Of a stretch of 64,000 nucleotides of DNA, positions 35,183-46,379 are shown one piece after another; within the stretch, counting starts at the first letter, position 1; every line of letters begins with the position of its first letter. The DNA is taken from NCBI GenBank assembly GCA_034770075.1, contig CM068385.1:74826272-74890271 (forward strand), read 5' to 3'. Origin of the DNA: Aralia elata. Lineage: Eukaryota > Streptophyta > Magnoliopsida > Apiales > Araliaceae. The notes beneath the pieces are model-generated. The model saw nothing but the letters and a program-made list of their open reading frames with translations, was not told the DNA's origin and made no database searches. Position numbers and translations under genes: made by a program.

Positions 35183-35593
35183 GGCAATAGTAACGTGGTT
35201 ATATATATATAGTTATGTAAGCTTTATTTGTGGAATAACATGTTGTTAATTCCACTTTTGGGGTATTGCGGTATGTTTACATCTATGTGTTGGGTATATC
35301 ATAAAGCTATGTGGTGTATTTTGCTAAATGAAGTCGATTAATATAAAAGTGTTTCTTAAAATGTGCATTAAACTCTTTCAAGCATAATGAATGGTTAGCA
35401 AGTTAGTGCTAATCTTTGCCATTGATGGGAAATGTTTAAAGGAGCCCCAACTTTTGGTTTTAAGGAAAGACGTATAACGAATTGGATAAAAGTATTTGTA
35501 AAAGTATGTTTTGAAGTATAAAATATTATGTGCTACTGTGTTACATGTGAAAATAAATATGATATGCTTATATGTCTTGAAGATAAAGAAATC

Positions 35594-35838
35594 ATGCCAC
35601 CGCGTAGAAGGATGATCAGGTAAAAGTGGAACAATGCAGTAAGTGTGGGAAGGGTCTTGTCAGGGAGTGTTTTAAGGGGATGTATAGGTGTTATAGATGT
35701 GGTCAGGAAGGGCATACTGTCTCTAGTTGCCCTAATCCAAGGAGGAATTATGGGTGTTTCAATTGTGGGGACATAACTCATCACCAGAAGGATTGCCCGA
35801 AGGAGTATTCTAATGGCAATAAAGGCAACAACAAATAG
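35594..35838 (+). pseudogene. Gag zinc-knuckle region of element D
   Basis: A frame opening at ATG 35594 (MPPRRRM) hits a stop after nine codons. The zinc-knuckle part continues in another frame (35626-35838). It has a leading cysteine motif CSKCGKGLVRECF, then two CX2CX4HX4C knuckles, CYRCGQEGHTVSSC and CFNCGDITHHQKDC. This three-part arrangement is that of Gags of Del/Tekay-type chromoviruses, where the knuckles bind genomic RNA. The Retrotrans_gag core that should precede it is absent, so the copy is an internal deletion. Confidence 0.75.
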
Positions 35839-35867
35839 TGGAAGATCGGAGGACAAACGCAGCCAAA

Positions 35868-36000
35868 TTGACCCACGGCTCGTACATTCAACATGATGGT
35901 GCTTGATGCAATGGCTTTAGGAGGAATGGCGACAGGTACCATTTTAGTTGTTAATATAAATTCATGCGCTATCTGTTTCTCGCGTGTGGAGAGGCTCTAG
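35868..36000 (+). pseudogene. Protease start remnant of element D
   Basis: A short stretch reading ATGTILVVNI then CAICFS resembles the beginning of a chromovirus protease (GTILVNxxxARVLFDSGA), with the catalytic DSG lost. The sequence then has many stops up to the polypurine tract. It shows that D derives from a full element by loss of the remainder of pol. Confidence 0.5.
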
Positions 36001-36342
36001 GACGAATTAACTTACCTATGAAGCGTTAGCGTATTTCTTATACATAAAAGCGGTTAATAGATTCGAATCATATAAAATGATTAAAGTGTGGGTATCGGTA
36101 GTACTCGGATTCGTTTATAACAATAGTTATCATACGAGTTGTTATGTGGCCCTATGGGAATTATGTGGTATAAGTGTTTGTGTTGCGATTATATTATCTA
36201 TATTACTAGTTGTGATAGAAGATGATCGTATATTCAGTTTGGTATGAATTTAGTGCGTAAAATTTTGACAGAAGAGAATGAGAGTTGTTCCCAACTCTCT
36301 TGAGTGACATTATAGATGTGATTCCGGGGATGGAATCCTTAT

Positions 36343-36354
36343 AAAGGGGGAGGA
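36343..36354 (+). promoter_or_regulatory. Polypurine tract of D
   Basis: AAAGGGGGAGGA directly before the 3' LTR start TGTAATGACC. Confidence 0.85.
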
Positions 36355-36935
36355 TGTAATGACCCGAAAATTTGAGATAATATTTTATGGAAAATTTGTG
36401 ATTAAATTTTTTTTTAACATGATTATAGGTGCATATTTAAATTTAAGAATGAAAAGGGAAACCAACATATTGTTAAATATGAATATGTGTGGATATTGAA
36501 TTTTAAATTAAAGGATGACAATATAATTAATTTATTTAATTATATCAGGGTAATGATAAATCATTTAATTGGTTTGAATGTTTGGCTTGATAGACTAAAT
36601 CATTTTGTTAATTAAGTGAGTAACTTAAAATTATGTGTTAAGAAATAATACTATGTTGGTATTTATGAAACAACTCAAGTCATTAATACTTATTGAGGTG
36701 GTGTACAATTTAGTGCTATGTGACTAATTATTTTTAATGTGTGGCAATAATATTTAAGTATTTACATTTTTATAACCCAAATAATAAATTTAGTGAGAGA
36801 AGGTGGTGTTATATTTTCTAGGCTTAATTGGATTTAGTAAGCAAACTTAATGATATTTTTCTAGCTTAACACCCTTAATAGGCATATAAGCCCAATGAAA
36901 ATATGTAGCCTAATTTAATAAACTAGTAGCCCAAG
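36355..36935 (+). repeat. D 3' LTR, left part
   Basis: Matches 8734 onward. It is interrupted after CCAAG (36931-36935), the target duplicated by element E, and resumes at 43830. Confidence 0.88.
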
Positions 36936-37919
36936 TGATAGACTCCACGACACGCTTGCGTGAGGTGGTCGTCGCCCGGATCGTTTCTAACAAGTTGATA
37001 GGATGGATAGCTTGCAACACCTTAACCCCTCGCCTATATGTAGATGGTAATCTTGGTACAATTGCTTGCTTAGGAAATTTGCGGAGGATGAACACCAATG
37101 ACACTTCGACCCCTCGCTTATATAGAAGTGGTAATCTCGGTACAATCGACGATTGATGCGGTAGAAGACGCCACACACAACTATGAATGGTTGTATGATA
37201 AGTCAATTATGAATCTAAAAAGAAGAACTAAGGAACACTTGGGAATTCTTCAAAGAACCACAAGTAGAGAAACAAACTCACAATAGTATTGATAATCTGA
37301 AAATTGATATGAATGAATGATTTTACAAGCCTAGCATCACTTGGTATTTATAGGAACTCATGGTGTGCTAAACCATCATCATAAGTCAAGATCTAACAAC
37401 TAATCACATCACATGTATCAGCCACCCAAAGAATTTAATAACCCAAAAACACGTGATGTGTTAAAAGTCCAAATCAGACAACTATAAACTGATCAGCACA
37501 TTGCAAGCTATTTTCACACCTAATAAGTTCCGAATTTGGCCTTGGGCCAAGGATGAAAATTGTATCCCTGGAGTTTCTAATGAATTTAGGCTTTTGAATC
37601 ACCTTATTTGGAGTTCGGAAACTCAAGTTATGGCCCAAATAAGAACTGATATCAAACTAGTCCAAAAGTGCGGAAATGCTGATTTTTTTGCAACAGTTCG
37701 GGTATGCTTGCTTCCAAGGTGTTTATGATCTTTGTGTGCATGTAACCCGTCTCTATAACCTCTATGCTCGATCCAACCTCAGTCCATAATTTATGAATCA
37801 TCCCGCTAAGTCCTTCTTTGAAGCGTTTAGCTCGTGCTCTCGTAATGGGTCCAAGTGGCATATGTAATGGATCCACTTGTGTTTTTTCAAGGGCTTGTGA
37901 GCTAAGGATGTCCTCATCA
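36936..37919 (-). repeat. E 3' LTR
   Basis: 984 bp, same length as the 5' LTR. A minus-strand TATAAATACC (37343-37352) is the likely TATA box. Contains the last part of the pol frame (stop at 37652) and one copy of the cross-family module at about 37575-37645. Confidence 0.92.
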
Positions 37920-38135
37920 TACCTCTCCTCTTGAAAAGGATTTGTCCTCAAATCTTCACCTACATCAAATGGGCTTAGATCAGAAACATTAAAAGTTGCA
38001 CTAACATTATACTCACTAGGTAAGTCCAATTTGTAAGCATTATTGTTAATGCATTCAAGCCCTTGAAATGGTCCATCTCCTCTTGGAAGTAATTTCGAAC
38101 GCCTTTGAGCAGGAAATCTTTCCTTACGCATGTGT
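37652..38135 (-). pseudogene. Integrase C-terminal part of E, running into the LTR
   Basis: Continues the integrase after a frameshift between 38164 and 38131. Visible: RSKLLPRGDGPFQGLECINNNAYKLDLP (GPF/Y-type module), FNVSDLSPFDVGEDLRTNPFQ, then PLGPITRARAKRFKEGL and a tail ending FGLV. The stop at 37652 lies inside the 3' LTR, so about 268 bp of the LTR is coding. The other LTR keeps the equivalent open stretch at 43557-43824. The GPITRARAK segment occupies the position of the CR motif of CRM elements; no canonical chromodomain is visible. Confidence 0.8.
37920..37934 (-). promoter_or_regulatory. Polypurine tract of E
   Basis: On the minus strand CAAGAGGAGAGGTA precedes the 3' LTR. It is also translated as part of the integrase tail. 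Confidence 0.75.
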
Positions 38136-38163
38136 AGCCAAACCCAATCCCCGGGTTCGAAGA

Positions 38164-38916
38164 TTACTTGACGCCGACCTTGTTGGCCTGTTTGGCATAT
38201 TGATCCGTCCTCTTTTCAATGTTGAGTCTTGTCTTCTCATGTATCTGTTTAACAAAATCAGCTTTGTTTTTGCCATCCATGTTAGTATACTCGAAAACAG
38301 GTAATGGTGACAAATCCAAGGGTGTTAAAGGATTAAAGCCATACACAATTTCAAAAGGTGAGAATTTAGTAACAGAGTGAACAGATCTATTATAAGCAAA
38401 CTCAACATGTGGTAGACATTCTTCCCAAAGCTTAATATTCTTTTTAATGATAGCCCTTAGTAATGCAGATAAAGTTTTATTAACTACTTCCGTTTGACCG
38501 TCAGTTTGTGGATGACAAGTAGTTGAAAATAGCAGTTTAGTTCCTAATTTACACCACAAGGTCTTCCAAAAATAGCTCAAGAATTTAGCATCTCTATCCG
38601 AAACAATGGTTCAGGGCATGCCATGCAAACGCACAATGTCTCTAAAGAATAAATCAGCAACATGGGATGCATCATCAGTCTTGTGGCATGGAATAAAGTG
38701 TGCCATTTTTGAAAACCTATCCACGACCACAAATATAGAATCATGACCATGCTTAGATCTAGGTAAACCCAATATAAAGTCCATAGACAAATCAACCCAA
38801 GGTTCACTTGAAATAGACAATGGTGTGTATAACCCATGAGGTTGAACACGAGATTTAGCTTGACGACATGTAATGCATTTATCACAAATTCTTTCCACAT
38901 CTCGTTTCATATGGGG
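38164..38916 (-). pseudogene. Integrase of E (zinc finger and core)
   Basis: Starts after a stop at 38917-38919 that replaces the Trp of HFYWPHM. The HHCC finger ends CDKCITCRQAKSRVQPHGLY. The core shows WVDLSMDFILGLPRSKHGHDSIFVVVDRFSKMAHF with the first catalytic Asp, and HPQTDGQTEVVNKTLSALLR with the catalytic Glu. The second Asp region, just after DIVRLHGMP, is crossed by a stop at 38611-38613. The family joins cDNA to chromosomal DNA. The frame is the same as the reverse transcriptase upstream. Confidence 0.85.
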
Positions 38917-40518
38917 CTAATAGAAATGTTCTTTTATCACAGATAAGGTCTTATCAACACCAAAATGTCCCATCAAACCACCTCCATGTGATTCTCGAAC
39001 CAATAACTCACGCAAAGAACATGCAGGTATACATAATTTATTCTCACGAAATAAGAATCCATCCATCTTGAAGTATTTACCTACAACATTCTTTTCACAA
39101 TTTTTAAACTCTTCACAAAAATCATGGTCATTAACATATAATTCTTTGATTTGTTCAAAACCAAGTAATTTTGTGTCAAGAGTATTTAACAACACATACC
39201 TTCGCGAAAGAGCATCAGCCACGATATTTTCCTTACCTTGCTTATACTGAATGACATAAGGAAATGTCTCGATGAACTCCATCCATCGTGCATGTCTCTT
39301 GTTCAACTTTTGTTGGCCTTTCAAATATTTTAATGATTCATGATCTGTGTGAATCACAAACTCCTTAGGCCACAGGTAATGTTGCCAAGTCTCCAATGAT
39401 CGCACCAAGGCATACAACTCTTTGTCATAAGTGGGATAGTTAAAAGCTGCTCCACTCACTTTTTCACTAAAATATGCCACTGGTTTTCCTTCTTGCATTA
39501 GTATAGCTCCAATTCCTAAACCTGAAGCATCACATTCAATTTCAAAGGTTTTAGTAAAATTAGGCAATACAAGTAAAGGAACGTTAGTTAATTTTTCTTT
39601 AATCAAATTAAACGTTTTTTCCTGTGCATCACCCCACTTGAATCCTACACTTTTTTTGATTACTTCGGTGAGTGGTGCTGTGACTTCGCTGAAGTTTCTT
39701 ACAAACAGTCTATAGAAACTTGCGAGTCCATGAAAGCTACGAACTTGACTGACATTCGTAGGAGTTGGCCATTCTCGAATTGCCCTTATTTTCTCTTCGT
39801 CAACTTGTACTCCCTGCACACTGACAACAAAGCCAAGAAACACAACTCGATCCGTACAAAATGTGCATTTATCCATATTGGCATATAATTTTTCCTTTCA
39901 AAGCACATCTAGGACAGATTTTATATGCAATGCATGCTCACCTAAATCCTTGTTGTAGATCAAGATATCATCAAAGTACACAACTACAAATTTCCCAATG
40001 AAGGGACGCAAAACATGGTTCATTAATCTCATGAACGTGCTAGGAGCATTAGTTAAACCAAAAGGTAATACTAACCACTCATATAACCCATATTTTGTTT
40101 TAAAAGAAGTTTTTCATTCATCTCCCTCATGCATTCTAATCTGATGATAACCACTCTTTAAATCAATTTTATAAAACACACAAGATTCATGCAATTCATC
40201 TAACATATCATCTAACCTAGGAATGGGATGTCGATATTTTACCGTGATGTTATTTACCGCTCGGCAATCAATGCACATACGCCACTTTCCATCCTTTTTA
40301 GGCACTAAAATAACTGGAACCGCATATGGACTCATGCTTTCCCTCACAAACCCTTTGTCCATTAGTTCGTTAACTTGCCTTTGCAATTCTTTTGTCTCCT
40401 CGGGATTGCTTCGGTATGCTGGACGATTTGGAATGGTTGCGCCGGGGATAAAATCAATTTGATGTTCAATTCCCCGAATTGGAGGTAATCCTTGTGGAAG
40501 TTCCTTAGGAAATACATC
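38917..40518 (-). pseudogene. Reverse transcriptase and RNase H of E
   Basis: Reverse transcriptase motifs in order: SPYAVPVILVPKKDGKWRMCIDCRAVN, FYKIDLKSGYHQIRM (first Asp), then YGLYEWLVLPFGLTNAPSTF and the catalytic YFDD at 39967-39978. RNase H follows with FEIECDASGLGIGAIL, YDKELYALVRSLETWQHYL and FVIHTDHESLKYL, with all its catalytic residues, then ENIVADALSRR. Breaks are a TGA at 40114-40116 where Trp is expected after HEGDE, a TGA near 39897 (Arg expected before KEKLYAN), and the stop at 40519-40521 before DVFPKE. The motif residues themselves survive. Confidence 0.88.
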
Positions 40519-41496
40519 TTAATAATCCTGCAAAAGAGTAGAAATAACACTAGGTAAAGAAGGATTATTAGTGTTAGTATTTAAAAGTGCCTCCTTATAC
40601 CGAAGTATAATCATTGGCTTTTTAGAATCCAAAGCTCGCCTCACATCACTCCTTTTTGCAAAAATGTTTGTTTTTCTCTCTTCACCTTTCTTTTTCTCTC
40701 TCTCTTTTGTTTTTTTCTCATGATCTCTCTGTAAGTGCATTTGATCCTCATGCACTTGTTTTGGTGACATAGGGCACAAGGTAATTTTTCTTTGATTGTG
40801 AACAAAAGAGTACTCATTAGTAAAACCATCGTTCTTTACTCGCCGATCGAACTGCCATGGTCTCCCAAGTAATAAGTGACCTGCCTGCATAGGAACCACA
40901 TCACATAGAATCTCATCGACATATTTCCCAATTGTAAATGGCACTGATACTTGCTTGGTAACTTTGATGTCGCCGCTATCATTGAGCCACTGCAATCAGT
41001 ATGGATGGGGATGTTTGGATGTTGTAAGTCCCAATTTTTCCACCATAGTGATGCTTGCCACATTTGTGCAGCTCCCACCATCAATTACAACACAACAGAT
41101 CTTACCATTTACCATGCATCTAGTATGAAATAGATTCTCTCTTTGTTCATTGCATTCTTCCTTTACCTGTGTACTAAGCATTCTTCGAGTAACCAACACT
41201 TCACCATGCATAGCAACCTCTCTATCTTCCTCCAATGGTGGCATAGAGTCATTGTCACTATCTTCTTCCTCGATTTCCAATTCTCCATTATCAAGCAATA
41301 ACATAGTTCTTTGATTTGGGCATTGATTTGCAATATGTCCCCTGCCTTGACATTTAAAGCATACAATATCTCGAGTACGACTAGTAGTAGGTTGATTAGT
41401 TTTACCTTGCAATCCTTGAGTAGTCGTTCCCTGCTTGATTTTGGGCTTTGGTTTGGAAACAGTTGGTCTTTCCTCGCGTTTCATATTGTTGGATTT
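40519..41496 (-). pseudogene. Zinc knuckle and protease of E
   Basis: In frame with gag and reverse transcriptase. CFKCQGRGHIANQC (near residue 40 of this stretch) is a CX2CX4HX4C knuckle ending Gag. After an acidic linker (EIEEEDSDNDSMPP) comes CCVVIDGGSCTNVAS, where DGGS stands for the D-S/T-G active site, as usual in chromoviruses. LLGRPWQFDRRVKNDG is the second protease block. Stops lie at 40996-40998 and 40519-40521. The lysine-rich linker (KKTKEREKKKGEERK) leads to reverse transcriptase. Confidence 0.83.
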
Positions 41497-42398
41497 CTAT
41501 GATGACCCTGTGGTAGGATTTGTTCGCTGGCCACCTCTCCTCTTAAGTTGCTTCTCTATTTTGATAGCCATGTGCACCATATCTTCTAATACCACATAGT
41601 GTTGACGCTCCACCAAATCTGCAATATCCCAATTTAACCCTGTTGAAAATTGGGCCATAGTGGCCTCATTATCCTCGTCGATTTCAGCCCTAGACATTAA
41701 CATCTCCATTTTCTTGAAGTAGTCCTCCACACTCTTATTTCCCTGTTTCAAGTTTTGTAAGTTTCGAAACAGATCTCGATAATAGTGGCTTGGTACAAAC
41801 CTCTTTTTCATCACAGCTTTTATTTCTGCCCAAGTCTCTATTGGACGTTCTCTGCACCTCCTTCAGCTGGTCATCAATTAATCCTACCAAGTAACGGCAT
41901 AATCTGAAAATTCGGTAGCTGCAATTCTAACCTTCTTGAGATCCGAGTAGTTGTGACAATCAAATATCCATTCCATCTTCTTCTCCCACTCTAAGTATGC
42001 CTCGGGATCACTTCTGCCTTGGAAAGTTGGAATTTTCATTTTGATGCTATCAAGGTTGTTGTCCTCTCGATTGCGGCCGCCTCTATCCCTTGAAAATGTC
42101 TCCTAGGGATAAAGCCAATTTCTCGATCCTCTTCCTCGCTAAACCTTCCATCATAGTAAGTTGCCTCTTCTATTCTAGCTTCCTTTTGTTGGGCTTTTCC
42201 TTTAAGACGCCCACCCAGAGGGATTTGAGTTTGTTCCCCTCGAGTGTCACTCAATTGATCGATGCGATCATGCACTTGCTCCATAGCCATCCCTAGCTGT
42301 CTAGAAAATTCTTTCATCATAGCCTCCATCATGAGTTTTGGGTCAAAATTCGATGAAGAAGGTTCATTCTCAATTGCCTTATCTCTTGTGTTAGACAT
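41497..42398 (-). pseudogene. Gag of E
   Basis: Probable start at the ATG at 42398 (MSNTRDKAIE), after which residues 10-40 form an amphipathic segment ending in VHDRIDQL. A frameshift between 42036 and 41814 separates this from the Retrotrans_gag core: VPSHYYRDLFRNLQNLKQGNKSVEDYFKKM and GLNWDIADLVERQHYVVLEDMVHMAIKIEKQL. The stop at 41497-41499 follows TTGSS. The upstream extension to 42500 has an ATG but is probably leader. The protein builds the particle and, with the downstream knuckle, binds RNA. Confidence 0.8.
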
Positions 42399-42823
42399 AT
42401 TTTCTGCAAAACAAAGGTTAGTAGAAAATAAGTTCCTCACCATTCCCTTACGTGTTTCGCTCAAACAATGTATTACAAATATGAAACGCTCGTGTATCAC
42501 ACTTATGGCTTTTACCCTCTAGTAATCTCACTACTCTTGCCTTTTTTCACTCGTAGTTCTCTCTAATAGGTTCTTTTTGAATTCACACAAATATTACCTC
42601 AATTTTTCAATTACAATCTAATAAGAACTTATCAAGATACAATATAGAAAGGACGACTCTTGAAATTCCAACAAGACTTTACAATCGTCAAATATGATTC
42701 TTTGCAAATGAAATCCCAACAATAGCAATCAACAACAATAATTTTCTGCTATATATTTCTTGCAGTTTTTTTTATTATTATAATCCAACAATAAAAGTAA
42801 AGATAAGTACCTTGATAGAAAAC

Positions 42824-42839
42824 TTAGCTTTGATACCAA
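42824..42839 (-). promoter_or_regulatory. Primer binding site of E
   Basis: On the minus strand TTGGTATCAAAGC follows the 5' LTR end and matches the initiator-Met tRNA complement with one change. Confidence 0.88.
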
Positions 42840-42840
42840 A

Positions 42841-43824
42841 TGATAGACTCCACGGCACGCTTGCGTGAGGTGGTCGTCGCCTGGATCGTTTCTAACAAGT
42901 TGATAGGATGGATAGCTTGCAACACCTTAACCCCTCGCCTATATGTAGACGGTAATCTTGGTATAATTGCTTGCTTAGGAAATTTGCGGAGGATGAACAC
43001 CAACGACACTTCGACCCCTCGCTTATATTGAAGTGGTAATCTCGGTACAATCGACGATTGATGCGATAGAAGACGCCACACACAACTATGAATGGTTGTA
43101 TGATAAGTCAATTATGAATCTAAAAAGAAGAACTAAGGAACACTTAGGAATTCTTCAAAGAACCACAAGTAGAGAAACAAACTCACAATAATATTGATAA
43201 TCTGAAAATTGATATGAATGAATGATTTTACAAGCCTAGAATCACTTGGTATTTATAGGAACTCATGGTGTGTTAAACCATCATCATAAGTCAAGATCTA
43301 ACAACTAATCACATCACATGTATCAGCCACCCAAAGAATTTAACAACCCAAAAACATGTGATGTGTTAAAATTCCAAATCAGACAACTATAAACTGATCA
43401 GCACATTGCAAGCTATTTTCACACCTGATAAGTTCCGAATTTGGACTTGGGCCAAGAATAAAAATTGTAGCCCTGGAGTTTCTAATGAATTTAGACTTTT
43501 GAATCACCTCATTTGGAGTTCAGAAACTCAAGTTATGGCCCAAATAAGAACTGATATCAAACTAGTCCAAAAGTGCAGAAATGCTGATTCTTTTGCAACA
43601 GTTCGGGTATACTTGCTTCCAAGGTGTTTATGATCTTTGTGTGCTTGTAACCCGTCTCTATAACCTCTATGCTCGATCCAACCTCGGTCCATAATTTATG
43701 AATCATCCCGTTAAGTCCTTCTTTGAAGCGTTTAGCTCGTGCTCTCGTAATGGGTCCAAGTGGCATATGCAATGGATCCACTTGTGTTTTTTCAAGGGCT
43801 TGTGAGCTAAGGATGTCCTCATCA
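42841..43824 (-). repeat. E 5' LTR
   Basis: 984 bp, TG...CA. Minus-strand TATAAATACC at 43248-43257. Contains a copy of the integrase tail (43557-43824) that would not be translated from this LTR. Confidence 0.92.
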
Positions 43825-43829
43825 CCAAG

Positions 43830-46171
43830 TGATGGACTAGTAATACTTGAATGCTAGTGGCCCAAATAATTTTATTAAGAGTCCAAGATCATCTAAATGA
43901 AAGCCCAATTGATAGCCCATTTGGGGTAGACTTTCTAGTAGGTTAATTATTCATTAATGTAATAATAAAAGATATAGATAGTACTCCCTCCTCCCCCAAA
44001 ATTCGGCCAAGTGGCCTAGAGTAGCCTTGGGGATAAAAATTTTTATTATTCTAGCCATGTGGGAAATCTTGAGATGGGATATGGCCTAATGATGGCTTAG
44101 GATAGGCTTTTCACCTACTCTTGAGTGACCATTGGATAAAGCAATCTTATGGCGGTTATTTCTATTGTCTAGCCATATGATGGAAGTGATGGGCTAGGTG
44201 GTAGTAATGATGAGTGAGAGTATGACCTAAATACAGCATTAGGTAACCTTTTTACCTAATCTTAGACGGCCATTAGATAAAGTAATCTTATGGCGGTTAT
44301 TTCTATTGTTTAGCCATGTGATGGAAGTGATGGGCTAGGTGGTAGTAATGATGAGTGAGAGTATGACCTAAATGTAGCATTAGGTAACCTTTTTACCAAA
44401 TCTTAGACGACCATTGGATAAAGCAATCTTATGGCGGTTATTTCTATTGTCTAGCCATGTGATAGAAGTGATGGGCTAGGTGGTAGTAATGATGAGTGAG
44501 AGTATGACCTAAATGTAGCATTAGGTAACCTTTTTACCTAATATTAGACGACCATTGGATAAAGCAATCTTATGACGGTTATTTCTATTGTTTAGCCATA
44601 TGATAGAAGTGATGGGATAGGTGGTAGTAATGATGAGTGAGGGTATGGCCTAAATGTAGCATTAGGTAAGCTTTTTACCTAATCTTAGACGACCATTGGA
44701 TAAAGAAATCTTATGGCAGTTAAATACGTGTATTGTACATGTATATGGATATTATATGTATGTGAATTCTCCTATAAATAGGAGTTCCCAATTCATTGAG
44801 CAAAATGGCTTGAAATTGGCTAAGCTTGCTTGCTAAAGAGAAAATAGAGACAGGGAGAGGGTGTGTGGTGTGTCAAGAAAGAAGAAGAAGGATTAATAAG
44901 GGTTTCTTATCCTCTTTTCTAAACAAGTACAAGATAAATCGGTGAACGCGTATTGTATGGTTAATCTACGCACGAGGCAAGTTCCTAACCTTAAACTTTT
45001 TACATATTGCAAGTTTCCTATCCTTCTCCTTACATTGAGCAAGTTCTTATTATTTCTATGCAAGTTCTCTATCCTTGTTCAAAAATTTATTGTACAAGCT
45101 TTTTAAAATCTAAACTTGATCCGTTATGCAAGTTCTTAAGCTCTTAACTTCTTACTTAAGAGTATATTGAGCTTCAAACTTATTGTGCAAATTCCTAAAT
45201 TTAAACTTATCCTATTTCAAGTTTTTTTTATGGTAAAAAGGGTATTAAACCTAAATTGTGTTAATTCGTAAGTAGGGATAATTATTGTACATTATTCCTT
45301 ATCATATTGATTATTGTTAATCGCACTTATGTGCAAATCGTATGTACTATTTAAAGGATATGTCTATGTCAATTACTTCGGCTAGACATTTCATGCATTC
45401 GTATCAAATATAGAATGTTTAAAGCATATGTCTATACTAGTCGATTCAGCTAGACATTTCAGGTAAATTTGAATATTGTTTAAAGTTTCTCCAAACCATA
45501 TTGTCGTGGTAAGGAATCTAAATGCTGATTTGAACAACCCTCATAGTAGGGAAAAAGTTTTAAGTATTGTGGGTATGATATACTCGAAACATTGTAAACG
45601 TATTAAATACAGGTGGTTATATTGTGCACAATATATTCGTACGATAGGCTGATCACCTAAAGTATCCATCATTATTTTGTAAACGAAAATTTTGCAGTCT
45701 TTTGGACTTTTGGTATTAACAATGTTTGTTAATACTATATACGCAGTTCATGGCCTTATGGCATTTCAGCAAACTCTTAATTTATCATGCCTCTATATTT
45801 CTATCATTCATAAACGTTCTCTCGAACTAACTCTTCCCCATTCATGATATACCTTGCTATATCATGGACATTTTTCAGATAAGCCCGAGAGTTCTACTCA
45901 TGGTAAAGGAAAATGAAAGGTCGCGGAGTAGGGCGTTTAGAAGCATTGGTCCTTATTTACCTTGTTTTGTAATCATGTAACTTTTGAACTCTGGAAATGC
46001 ATGCATTAGATTTGAAGGTTAGTAAATCCTGGGGGATAGATGGCACGTTTTGTAATGAATCTATCTAGCTTTCTGCTAGTTATTAAAATTTTAGATTATA
46101 CATGTTGTTTAAGTGTTGGAACGTGAGCACCGAATCCGAGGTTTGAGGAACCTAAATTTGGGGGCGTCACA
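43830..46171 (+). repeat. D 3' LTR, right part
   Basis: Continues after E and ends GGGGCGTCACA before ACAAT. It has the four 141-bp units, TATA box (44773-44782), donor GAG|GCAAGT (44977) and acceptor TTTTTCAG (to 45878). It lacks 45 bp between two CCTT words that include the inner hairpin, so that deletion happened after insertion. Confidence 0.87.
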
Positions 46172-46176
46172 ACAAT

Positions 46177-46379
46177 GATAAAATGATGGTAGCACTGGAC
46201 AAAAGATCTAAGAACACCCTATTTATGGCTCTTAAGGATTAAATCTTTGAAAATGTTGTCAACTGCAAAATTACCAAAAAGTGTGGGAAACTCTCCTGGT
46301 TATGCATGAAGGAACTGAGGAAGTGAAGGAGAACAAATAGTCACTCCTCACTCAACAATATGAAATGTTTTTTCACAAT
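46177..46379 (+). pseudogene. Copia gag of element G, part 2
   Basis: Middle part of the UBN2-type Gag, between the insertion sites of D and F. Segments NTLFMALKD, VNCKITKKVW and EGTEEVKENK match the conserved core of copia Gags (the A-x-x-W-x-x-L block). There is a stop at 46240-46242, one base lost in an A run near 46280, and a TAG after VKENK. It ends at ACAAT (46375-46379), the duplicated target of F, and resumes at 49440. Confidence 0.78.

Larger units (their letters stand above)
36936..43824 (-). mobile_element. Ty3/gypsy element E (chromovirus, CRM-like candidate)
   Basis: 6,889 bp, TGATGAGGAC...GAGTCTATCA on the minus strand, with CCAAG on both sides. Both LTRs are 984 bp. By eye I count about 29 differences between them (about 3%), mostly transitions, so the insertion is comparatively young. 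It has a primer site for initiator-Met tRNA, gag, protease, reverse transcriptase, RNase H and integrase in one frame with stops. The integrase frame runs through the polypurine tract into the 3' LTR, an arrangement known from CRM chromoviruses. The lineage is not proven. Confidence 0.9.
8734..46171 (+). mobile_element. Non-autonomous chromovirus-like element D with nested A and E
   Basis: The outer LTRs begin TGTAATGACCCG and end GGGGCGTCACA (5' copy decayed to GTCACG). ACAAT lies on both sides (8729-8733, 46172-46176). The primer site at 34608-34619 and the purine tract at 36343-36354 give plus orientation. Without nested elements, the LTRs are about 2.98 and 2.92 kb around an internal region of only about 1.75 kb. 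That region holds a coiled-coil frame, a gag zinc-knuckle region and a protease trace, and no reverse transcriptase or integrase. This fits a deletion derivative of a Del/Tekay-like chromovirus that needed enzymes from a relative. Confidence 0.85.
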
